Positions 1 to 5,395 of a stretch of 5,395 nucleotides of DNA are shown one piece after another. The translations under genes and the position numbers were made by a program. Location of the stretch: contig DSBH01000064.1 in the NCBI GenBank assembly GCA_011056825.1, positions 1 through 5,395 on the forward strand. The letters run 5' to 3'. Position 1 is the first letter of the stretch. Every line of letters begins with the position of its first letter. The notes under the pieces are model-generated. The model was not told the DNA's origin, did not search any database, and worked only from the letters and a program-made list of their open reading frames with translations. The DNA is from Deltaproteobacteria bacterium. GTDB lineage: Bacteria; Desulfobacterota; Syntrophia; Syntrophales; UBA2210.

Positions 1-104
1 CCCGATGTTTCCGCCGACAAATATTCGCTTCCCCCATTCACGAAGAACATGCGCATGTTCTTCGTGAATGGGGGAAGCGAATATTTGTCGGCGGAAACAT
101 CGGG
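1..104. repeat. Perfect 104-bp palindrome at window edge (probable fold-back artefact)
   Basis: Bases 1-52 are the exact reverse complement of bases 53-104, with no mismatch and no loop; the turn lies inside the self-complementary stretch catgcgcatg. The right half reads in frame as MurD (ending in GGNIG), so it is genuine. The left half stays open in that frame by chance, but it encodes nothing like the GTNGKT-type ATP loop that MurD carries about 20-30 residues before GGNIG. The repeat starts at base 1, so the arm may continue beyond the window. The likeliest explanation is a fold-back or chimeric read at a contig end. A real genomic inversion breaking murD is possible but less likely. Confidence 0.95.
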
Positions 105-1055
105 AACCCTCTTGTCAATTGCGCCAAGCGGGACAACGATATCGATTTCCTGGTCGTGGAGGTAAGCAGTTTTCAATTAGAGAGAATCCGTCGCTTCCAT
201 CCCCGTGCCGCCGTTCTCTTGAACCTGGGATCGGATCACCTGGATTACCACGGAAGCTTGGATGCCTACCATGCCGCAAAAGGGCGGGTATTCGAAAACA
301 TGAAGGCGGGCGACCTGGCCGTCCTGAACGCCGACGATCCATATTCTGCGGAACTGGCGCTATCAATCGAGGCCGACATTCTGTATTTCAGCGCAAAGCG
401 CCGACTTGAGAGGGGAATTTTCGCGGACGGTGAACGGCTGATTGTAAAGACATCAGCGGGCGATGAGGAAGTATTCCCCGGGGGGTCCGTCAGACTGGTG
501 GGGCGCCACAATCTTGAAAACATCATGGCCGGCATAGCGATTGTCCGATACTTCGGTTGTCCTGAAAGCCTGTTACAGGAAGGACTGGCAACATTCGTCG
601 GTCTACCCCACCGGATGGAACACGTGGCAACTCGGAGAAATGTCACTTATTACAACGATTCCAAGGGTACCAACGTGGACGCCGTGAATGCCGCCCTGGA
701 ATCTTGTGAACAACCGGTGGTTCTTCTCATGGGAGGACGGGATAAAGGCGAAAATTTTGGCCGCCTCGCCGATTCCATACGGAGAAAGGTGCGAACACTG
801 GTACTTTTCGGTGAAGCGGCACCTGTCATTGGAAACGCGCTGGGTGGTCTTGTTCCAACAACCATGAAAAGGACTCTTGGCGAGGCCGTCGATGAAGCGC
901 TCGCGTCGGCTCGCCGGGGAGACACGGTTCTCCTTTCGCCGGGATGCTCCAGCTTCGATGAATTCAGGGACTACCGTGAGCGGGGCGAATTTTTCAGGGA
1001 CCGCGTGCTTTCGGCCGCCGCATCTTCAAAAACGCCGATGCGGGAGGAATCATGA
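54..1055 (+). CDS. murD: UDP-N-acetylmuramoyl-L-alanine--D-glutamate ligase MurD, 5' truncated
   Basis: MurD is the cytoplasmic ATP-dependent ligase that adds D-glutamate to UDP-MurNAc-L-Ala. About 333 residues are present, against roughly 440-450 in the family. The missing part is the N-terminal UDP-binding domain and the GTNGKT ATP loop. Visible in order are GGNIGNPL (90-113), VEVSSFQLE (156-182), DHLD (234-245), AAKGRVFEN with the probable carbamylated lysine (codon 279-281), GLPHRME (600-620), NDSKGTN (654-674), GGRDKGENF (732-758) and LSPGCSSFDEF (933-965). Together these cover the central ATPase and C-terminal ligase domains. The frame is open back to base 3, but bases 1-52 are the inverted copy of 53-104 and should not be read as MurD. 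The TGA stop at 1053-1055 overlaps the ftsW ATG, so the two are probably translationally coupled. The identification is secure; only the 5' boundary is uncertain. Confidence 0.96.
   Translation, partial: HVLREWGKRIFVGGNIGNPLVNCAKRDNDIDFLVVEVSSFQLERIRRFHPRAAVLLNLGSDHLDYHGSLDAYHAAKGRVFENMKAGDLAVLNADDPYSAELALSIEADILYFSAKRRLERGIFADGERLIVKTSAGDEEVFPGGSVRLVGRHNLENIMAGIAIVRYFGCPESLLQEGLATFVGLPHRMEHVATRRNVTYYNDSKGTNVDAVNAALESCEQPVVLLMGGRDKGENFGRLADSIRRKVRTLVLFGEAAPVIGNALGGLVPTTMKRTLGEAVDEALASARRGDTVLLSPGCSSFDEFRDYRERGEFFRDRVLSAAASSKTPMREES
1042..1048 (+). promoter_or_regulatory. Ribosome binding site for ftsW inside the murD end
   Basis: GGGAGGA lies within the last murD codons, about 4 nt before the ftsW ATG at 1052. 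Spacing is slightly short, which fits re-initiation by ribosomes finishing murD at the overlapping TGA. Confidence 0.7.
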
Positions 1056-2188
1056 CTGTAGCTGATCGTCACAGCGACAAGACGCCCGACGCGATACTTC
1101 TTTTCACGACGCTCGTCCTGGTCTGTGTGGGAACCGTCATGGTGTACAGTTCCAGTTCCCTCATGGCAGCCGACCGGTTCGGTGATCAGTATTATTTTCT
1201 GAAGAAACAGATCCTCTTCGTTTTCGTGGGGCTCGGCGCCATGATGGCCGTTTCCCGCTTTCCCTATCGTTTCTGGAAGAAACTTGCCTATCCCGGCGTT
1301 GTCCTTTCATGTGTCCTGCTTGTTTTGCTGACGGTCCCGGGGATGGGAATCACGGTGGGCGGCGCCACCCGCTGGCTGAAGGCAGGATCCTTTACGTTCC
1401 AGGTGTCCGAAGTCGTCAAGGTCGCCGTCGTGATCTTCATGGCTTATTACCTGACAAAAAAATCTCAATATCTCAAAGAATTTTTCCGGATATTTCTGGT
1501 TCCCCTCATACTGACGGCCCTTATCGTCGCTTTGATACTGGCACAGCCAGATTTTGGAACAGCCGTCATAATAATGACGACGGTCTTCTTCATGTTTTTC
1601 GTGGCGGGGGGACGCATCGTTCATCTGGCGGGGCTTGCGGCTGCCTGTATCCCTGTCGGCGTTTTTCTTGTGATCCGCGAGAGTTACCGTCTTCAAAGGG
1701 TCATGTCTTTTCGAAGCCCCTGGGACGATCCCACACGCTCCGGTTACCAGATCATTCAATCCTTCATCTCCTTCGGTTCCGGTGGGACCTTCGGCGTGGG
1801 ACTGGGAAACAGCATGCAGAAATTATTTTATCTGCCCGAACCACACACTGATTTCATATTGGCGGTACTGGCGGAAGAGGGAGGATTCATAGCCGTTGCT
1901 TCAGTTATAGCGCTCTTCGCGTTGCTTGTCTCCCGGGGGTTCATGGTTGCTTTCAGGGCGGATTCGGTATTCGGAACGCTCCTCGGTGCGGGGCTCACCA
2001 CACTGATCGCCCTGCAGGGATTCGTGAACATGGGCGTGGTCATGGGGCTTGTTCCCACGAAAGGTCTTGCCCTGCCGTTCTTGAGCTACGGCGGAACCTC
2101 GCTGATCATGAGTATGGTCGCAGTAGGTATTCTCATCAATATCTCCTCTTATCGGGCGGCATCCCCGGCGAAAGGAGCAAAGCGATGA
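1052..2188 (+). CDS. ftsW: Septal peptidoglycan glycosyltransferase FtsW (SEDS family)
   Basis: FtsW is a polytopic inner-membrane SEDS protein that polymerises lipid II at the division septum, working with a class B penicillin-binding protein. The 378 residues fit a compact family member with about ten hydrophobic segments, for example near 14-34, 52-68, 80-98, 147-165, 168-186, 190-208, 270-296, 305-330 and 341-364. Diagnostic motifs are GGATRWLKAG (103-112), FQVSE (116-120, usually FQPSE), AQPDFGTA (164-171), LPEPHTDFI with the probable catalytic Asp267, AEEGGF (274-279), and PTKGLALPFLSYGGTS (335-350). Position between murD and murG, the PTKG-LSYGG ending and the HTDF loop favour FtsW over RodA. 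The ATG is preceded by GGGAGGA at 1042-1048 and overlaps the murD stop as ATGA; the end overlaps murG as ATGA. The basic C-terminal tail is short. Confidence 0.96.
   Translation: MTVADRHSDKTPDAILLFTTLVLVCVGTVMVYSSSSLMAADRFGDQYYFLKKQILFVFVGLGAMMAVSRFPYRFWKKLAYPGVVLSCVLLVLLTVPGMGITVGGATRWLKAGSFTFQVSEVVKVAVVIFMAYYLTKKSQYLKEFFRIFLVPLILTALIVALILAQPDFGTAVIIMTTVFFMFFVAGGRIVHLAGLAAACIPVGVFLVIRESYRLQRVMSFRSPWDDPTRSGYQIIQSFISFGSGGTFGVGLGNSMQKLFYLPEPHTDFILAVLAEEGGFIAVASVIALFALLVSRGFMVAFRADSVFGTLLGAGLTTLIALQGFVNMGVVMGLVPTKGLALPFLSYGGTSLIMSMVAVGILINISSYRAASPAKGAKR
2171..2177 (+). promoter_or_regulatory. Ribosome binding site for murG inside the ftsW end
   Basis: AAAGGAG lies 7 nt before the ATG at 2185. 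It decides the murG start in favour of 2185 over the later in-frame ATGs at 2206 and 2212. Confidence 0.75.
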
Positions 2189-3282
2189 ATGCCGAAAAGC
2201 GAGGCATGAAAATGCTGATAGCCGGGGGTGGAACGGGCGGACATGTATTTCCCGCAATCGCCGTAGCCGAAGAGCTGATCAGGCGGGGCGACGACAATGA
2301 AGTGCTTTTCGTCGGTACCGGACGGGGTCTCGAGGCGCGGGTGATTCCGAAGGCGGGGTATCGGCTTCAAACAATCGACGTGGCGGGCCTTATGGGTAAA
2401 GGGTTCATGGGAGTCCTGACGGGATTAAAAAAGATTCCCGGAAGCATTATCCGTTCGCGGGCCGTCATCAGGGAATTCAAACCGGATGTTGTTATGGGAG
2501 TCGGTGGATATGTGTCGGGACCGGTGGTAATCACGGCCCATTTCATGGGAATCCGTACGGCCGTCGCCGAACAGAATGCCGTGCCGGGCATGACCAACAA
2601 CATTCTGGGACGATTTGCGGACAGGATATTCGTATCGTTCGAGGAAACGAGCGAGTGGTTTCCTGTTCGAAGGGTTTTATATACCGGAAACCCCGTGCGG
2701 TCGGGGTTCGCCCGCCCGGCAGGCAAGAAGAAACCTGATGACGGTGTTTTTACGTTGCTTATCTTCGGCGGAAGCCAGGGGGCGTCAAGCATCAATCGGT
2801 CGGTCATCGCCGCCCTGCCGTATCTGGAAGACCTGAAAGAGTCGCTGGTCATCATCCACCAGGCCGGAATGAACGACCGGGATGAAGTCGAGGAGGCTTA
2901 TCTCAGGCGCGGATTAAACGCCAAGGTTGTCGATTTTATCGATGATATGCCGGCGGTATACGAAGAGGCCGACCTTCTGATCTGTCGGGCCGGGGCTACA
3001 TCCATAGCCGAAATAACCGCCATGGGCAAAGCATCGCTCCTGATTCCCTATCCCTACGCGACCGGGAATCACCAGGTACTGAACGCACGGGCGCTCGTCA
3101 AGAAAGGAGCCGCCGAGATGCTTGAAGAAAAGGATTGTACCGGTGAATCACTGGCGATGCACATTCGTGACATGTACCGTGACCCGACGCGACGGCAGTC
3201 GATGGAAGTGGCTTCAAAGGACATGGGAAATCCCGACGCAGCCGGGGTGATCGTCGATCACTGTTTCGATCTGCTTCAGTAA
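2185..3282 (+). CDS. murG: UDP-GlcNAc:undecaprenyl-PP-MurNAc-pentapeptide GlcNAc transferase MurG
   Basis: MurG is the peripheral GT-B glycosyltransferase on the cytoplasmic face of the inner membrane that transfers GlcNAc to lipid I, giving lipid II, the substrate of FtsW. Length is 365 residues, normal for the family. The N-terminal domain has the glycine-rich loop GGGTGGH (14-20), GVGGYVSGP (105-113) and AEQNAVPGMTN (128-138). The linker carries TGNPVR (167-172). The C-terminal donor domain has IFGGSQGASSIN (193-204), HQAG (225-228), DFIDDM (250-255), CRAGATSIAEITAMG (267-281), which includes the UDP-GlcNAc-binding Glu, and GNHQVLNA (294-301). Many homologues have His where Ala128 stands in the EQN motif. 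The ATG at 2185 is chosen because AAAGGAG (2171-2177) lies 7 nt upstream and because it overlaps the ftsW stop. Met8 and Met10 are possible in-frame starts but have no well-spaced ribosome site. Confidence 0.97.
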   Translation: MNAEKRGMKMLIAGGGTGGHVFPAIAVAEELIRRGDDNEVLFVGTGRGLEARVIPKAGYRLQTIDVAGLMGKGFMGVLTGLKKIPGSIIRSRAVIREFKPDVVMGVGGYVSGPVVITAHFMGIRTAVAEQNAVPGMTNNILGRFADRIFVSFEETSEWFPVRRVLYTGNPVRSGFARPAGKKKPDDGVFTLLIFGGSQGASSINRSVIAALPYLEDLKESLVIIHQAGMNDRDEVEEAYLRRGLNAKVVDFIDDMPAVYEEADLLICRAGATSIAEITAMGKASLLIPYPYATGNHQVLNARALVKKGAAEMLEEKDCTGESLAMHIRDMYRDPTRRQSMEVASKDMGNPDAAGVIVDHCFDLLQ

Positions 3283-3285
3283 GGA
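3281..3285 (+). promoter_or_regulatory. Ribosome binding site for murC
   Basis: AAGGA begins within the murG stop codon and ends 8 nt before the ATG at 3294. An ATG at 3287 is out of frame. The later in-frame ATG at 3318 has only a weak GAG ahead of it, although many MurC proteins begin close to that residue. Confidence 0.7.
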
Positions 3286-3293
3286 TATGCATT

Positions 3294-4685
3294 ATGAATT
3301 ATGAGTCACGAGATTATATGAGAAGAAAAATCGAGCGTATTCACTTTATCGGTATCGGGGGTATCGGTATGAGTGGTATCGCCGAAGTTCTTCTCAATCT
3401 CGGGTACCGGGTAAGCGGATCGGACATTCAGGAAACCGAAATCACAAAACGGCTGAGAAGCCTGAATGTCAAAGTGTGGTACGGCCACGAGGCGAAGCAT
3501 GTGAAAGACGCGCAGGTGGTGGTCACGTCGACGGCCGTATCCAACGATAATCCGGAAGTCGTGGCCGCAGAAGCCGAAGGAATCCCCGTGATACCAAGGG
3601 CTGAAATGCTGGCGGAGCTTCTCAAGATGAAGGCGTCCGTGGCAGTCTCCGGCTGTCACGGCAAAACGACCACCACTTCCATGATAGCCTCGGTACTTTC
3701 ATTCGCGGGGCTTGATCCCACGATGGTGGTGGGGGGGAAGCTGCTCAGCATGGGAAGCAACGCGCGTCTGGGAAGCGGTGGAATCATCGTCGCCGAGGCC
3801 GACGAGAGCGACGGGTCCTTTCTCGGTCTCGCTCCCCTCATTGCCGTTATCACCAACATCGACCGGGAGCACCTGGATTACTATCGCGACATAGAGGACA
3901 TCAAGGATGCTTTTATCCGTTTCGCCAACTCCGTGCCTTTTTACGGGGCCGCGATCGTTTGCATCGACTGTCCGCACGTGCGGGCGATCCTTCCGAAAAT
4001 AAAACGCCGCGTGATTACCTACGGCATGACCGGCGAGGCTGATTACCGGGCCTTCGATGTTGCTTTCGAAAACATGACATCACGTTATTCCCTGTCCTGC
4101 GGCGGAGAACCGGTCGGCAATGTCACCCTCCGGGTGCCGGGCCTCTTTAATGTCTACAATTCTCTCGCGGCGATAGCGGCGGCGCGGGAACTCGATGTGC
4201 CGTTCCGGGAGGCACAGGAGGGTATCGGGACCTTCAGCGGTGTTCACCGCCGTCTCGAAGTCAAGGGATCAAAAAATAATGTTCTGGTCGTCGATGATTA
4301 CGGCCATCATCCGACGGAAATCCGGGAGACGCTGAAGACGGCCCGGCAGGTATGGTCCGGACGCCTCGTGGTGGTTTTCCAACCTCACCGGTATTCACGA
4401 ACGAAAGCGCTCCTTGCCGATTTTGCCGGCGCTTTTGACGAAGCCGACGAGGTTATTCTGACGGATATATACGGGGCCGGGGAAAAGCCGATTCCCGGCA
4501 TCAACGCGTCGCTGCTTCGTGAAACCCTGGAGCGGGCCGGTCATCCCCGTGTGCGGTATATAAAAACATTCGACGAGATCGTGGCGACGCTGCGCCGGGA
4601 AACATCTCCGGGCGATACGCTCATCACCCTGGGCGCCGGTACCATATGGCAGGTGGGGGAAATGTTTCTGGAGAACGAGGCATGA
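3294..4685 (+). CDS. murC: UDP-N-acetylmuramate--L-alanine ligase MurC
   Basis: MurC is the cytoplasmic ATP-dependent ligase that joins L-alanine to UDP-MurNAc, the first amino acid of the stem peptide. The 463 residues match the usual family length. Domain 1 has the nucleotide-sugar loop GIGGIGMSG (20-28). Domain 2 has the ATP loop SGCHGKTTTT (119-128), EADESDGSF (168-176) and NIDREHLDYY (188-197). Domain 3 has SGVHRRLEVKG (315-325), DDYGHHPTEI (334-343), FQPHRYSRT (362-370), TDIYGAGE (390-397) and GAGTIW (447-452). HHPTEI and HRYSRT separate MurC from MurD, MurE and MurF. The ATP loop has Cys121 where Thr is usual. An 11-nt gap follows murG, the only junction here without overlap. Start 3294 has AAGGA at 3281-3285; Met9 (3318) is the alternative. 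The stop overlaps a possible small reading frame. Confidence 0.97.
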   Translation: MNYESRDYMRRKIERIHFIGIGGIGMSGIAEVLLNLGYRVSGSDIQETEITKRLRSLNVKVWYGHEAKHVKDAQVVVTSTAVSNDNPEVVAAEAEGIPVIPRAEMLAELLKMKASVAVSGCHGKTTTTSMIASVLSFAGLDPTMVVGGKLLSMGSNARLGSGGIIVAEADESDGSFLGLAPLIAVITNIDREHLDYYRDIEDIKDAFIRFANSVPFYGAAIVCIDCPHVRAILPKIKRRVITYGMTGEADYRAFDVAFENMTSRYSLSCGGEPVGNVTLRVPGLFNVYNSLAAIAAARELDVPFREAQEGIGTFSGVHRRLEVKGSKNNVLVVDDYGHHPTEIRETLKTARQVWSGRLVVVFQPHRYSRTKALLADFAGAFDEADEVILTDIYGAGEKPIPGINASLLRETLERAGHPRVRYIKTFDEIVATLRRETSPGDTLITLGAGTIWQVGEMFLENEA

Positions 4686-4759
4686 GCCGATTTCGAAAAG
4701 ATCGCGGAAAGGCGGCACTGTCCGGTTTGAAACAACGGTCCGTGAAGGACATATCATGA
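4682..4759 (+). CDS. Possible 25-residue basic peptide between murC and murB
   Basis: This short frame fills the whole murC-murB gap. Its ATG overlaps the murC stop as ATGA and its own TGA (4757-4759) overlaps the murB ATG as ATGA. A GGAG at 4670-4673 lies 8 nt upstream. The peptide begins MSRFRKDRGK and has eight Lys/Arg against two acidic residues, with no hydrophobic segment, signal peptide or recognisable domain. I do not recognise it. It could be a coupling leader that carries ribosomes from murC to murB, the remnant of a larger gene (its basic start loosely recalls the cytoplasmic N-termini of FtsQ proteins, which is speculation), or chance, since an open run this short is common. It is not a frameshifted MurB N-terminus, because MurB looks complete from its own ATG. 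Confidence 0.33.
   Translation: MSRFRKDRGKAALSGLKQRSVKDIS
4745..4749 (+). promoter_or_regulatory. Ribosome binding site for murB
   Basis: AAGGA lies 6 nt before the murB ATG at 4756, inside the 70-nt murC-murB gap. It can support murB initiation independently of any coupling through the small frame that spans this gap. Confidence 0.7.
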
Positions 4760-5395
4760 AGCACTCTGTCGATGAAGCCTTTGGCAGGCAGGTACAACAA
4801 ATAATTTCGGGAGAGGTGTTTTTTAACGAACCGATGGATCACCACGCCTCCCTCGGGGTCGGCGGGAAGGCGGACGTCTTTGCCTGTCCAGAAAACGAGC
4901 GTGAACTTGTCGGGCTTGTCGGGTTTCTTGTCGAGAGGCGTATTCCATTTTGTCCTGTTGGAAACTGTACCAACCTTGTGGTCCGCGATGGAGGCTACCG
5001 GGGCGTCCTGATTTCGCTGAAGGGCCTTCAGGGAGTGGAAATAAGAATGGACTCGGCGGAAGAAACTCTTCTTTATGCTGAAGCCGGGGTGTCCCTTGCG
5101 CGTCTCACGGAACTCGCACTGCAGGAATCCCTTGCCGGTCTTGAATTTTGTGCCGGTATTCCAGGTACGCTCGGAGGCGCCCTTCGAATGAACGCCGGGG
5201 CCTGGGGTTCGGAAATGAAGGATATCGTTTCATCGGTTCGTCTTCTGGCGCCCGGAAGGGAAATCGAGGAGATTCCTCGTTCACGGTTATCTTTTTCTTA
5301 TCGGAATCTGGATTTCTCCCGTAGCGGCGTAATAACGGCGGCGCTTCTTGCGCTCAACCGGGGACGCCGGGAATCGATCAGGGCCCGTGTCGAAG
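4756..5395 (+). CDS. murB: UDP-N-acetylenolpyruvoylglucosamine reductase MurB, 3' truncated
   Basis: MurB is the cytoplasmic FAD enzyme that reduces UDP-GlcNAc-enolpyruvate with NADPH to UDP-MurNAc, the substrate of MurC. The frame is open from 4756 to the window edge: 213 complete codons of about 300 expected. Seen in order are NEPMDHHASLGVGGKAD (24-40), the FAD-binding segment VGNCTNLVVRDGGYRGVLI (68-86), AEAGVSLARL (108-117), GLEFCAGIPGTLGGALRMNA (128-147) followed by GAWG (148-151), and FSYRNLDF (180-187), whose Tyr-Arg pair contacts substrate. The layout fits the shorter type II MurB. The C-terminal part, with the proton-donating Ser/Cys and the late Glu, lies outside the window. The segment GNCTN differs from the common GGGSN or GxGTN form. 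AAGGA at 4745-4749 sits 6 nt before the ATG, supporting this start. Placement straight after murC is typical of dcw clusters. Confidence 0.95.
   Translation, partial: MKHSVDEAFGRQVQQIISGEVFFNEPMDHHASLGVGGKADVFACPENERELVGLVGFLVERRIPFCPVGNCTNLVVRDGGYRGVLISLKGLQGVEIRMDSAEETLLYAEAGVSLARLTELALQESLAGLEFCAGIPGTLGGALRMNAGAWGSEMKDIVSSVRLLAPGREIEEIPRSRLSFSYRNLDFSRSGVITAALLALNRGRRESIRARVE

Noticed and set aside
1..104. Palindrome as a terminator, replication origin or regulatory hairpin
   Set aside because: The right arm is continuous murD coding sequence, there is no loop and no U-run, and it sits exactly at the window edge; a fold-back artefact explains it better.
68..409. Plus-strand frame of 113 codons overlapping murD
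   Set aside because: It lies in another frame of clear MurD coding sequence, begins inside the palindrome, and its Arg/Pro/Gly-rich product has no recognisable motif.
1309..1851. Plus-strand frame of 180 codons inside ftsW
   Set aside because: It is a shifted reading of well-conserved FtsW; the product is low-complexity Arg/Gly/His-rich with no family resemblance.
1307..2855. Several minus-strand frames of 70-160 codons opposite ftsW and murG
   Set aside because: They are antisense shadows from GC-rich codon positions, with no ribosome sites, no motifs and conserved genes on the other strand.
3349..3381. Repeated ggtatcgg units at the start of murC
   Set aside because: They encode the conserved glycine-rich loop GIGGIGMSGI; the repetition follows from the protein sequence.
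4686..4755. Terminator or attenuator in the murC-murB gap
   Set aside because: I found no convincing GC stem followed by a T-run in this stretch.
4682..4759. Short frame as a frameshifted N-terminal extension of MurB
   Set aside because: MurB from 4756 already has a normal-length lead-in before NEPM and a good AAGGA site, so no missing N-terminus needs explaining.
4907..4935. Tandem cttgtcggg-like units in murB
   Set aside because: Two imperfect units encoding Leu-Val-Gly within an amphipathic stretch; too short and in frame, so probably chance.

Overview
This window is a stretch of the bacterial division and cell-wall (dcw) cluster. It holds five genes for peptidoglycan precursor synthesis and septal wall assembly, all on the plus strand and packed end to end: murD (5' truncated), ftsW, murG, murC and murB (3' truncated). 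The gene order, the protein motifs and the moderately GC-rich base composition suggest a Gram-negative bacterium of the Desulfobacterota/Deltaproteobacteria type (for example Syntrophobacterales-like). That placement is an inference from remembered gene order and motif variants, not from a database search.

Layout. Positions 1-104 form a perfect inverted repeat with no loop. Its right half is authentic murD coding sequence; its left half is the reverse complement of that sequence and does not encode the expected murD ATP-binding loop. This looks like a fold-back at a contig end. murD then runs to 1055 and overlaps ftsW (1052-2188) by ATGA. ftsW overlaps murG (2185-3282) in the same way. An 11-nt gap separates murG from murC (3294-4685). 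Between murC and murB (4756 to the window end) lie 70 nt that are fully spanned by a possible 25-codon reading frame (4682-4759), which overlaps both neighbours by ATGA. I see no promoter, terminator, RNA gene, mobile element or CRISPR array.

How the genes work together. MurB and MurC act early, making UDP-MurNAc and adding L-alanine. MurD adds D-glutamate. MurG converts lipid I to lipid II at the inner membrane face. FtsW polymerises lipid II into septal glycan on the outer face. The overlaps indicate one polycistronic message with translational coupling, driven by a promoter upstream of the window. The genes are ordinary members of their families. The points worth a second look are the terminal palindrome, the small doubly coupled reading frame, and a few substitutions in otherwise conserved motifs.
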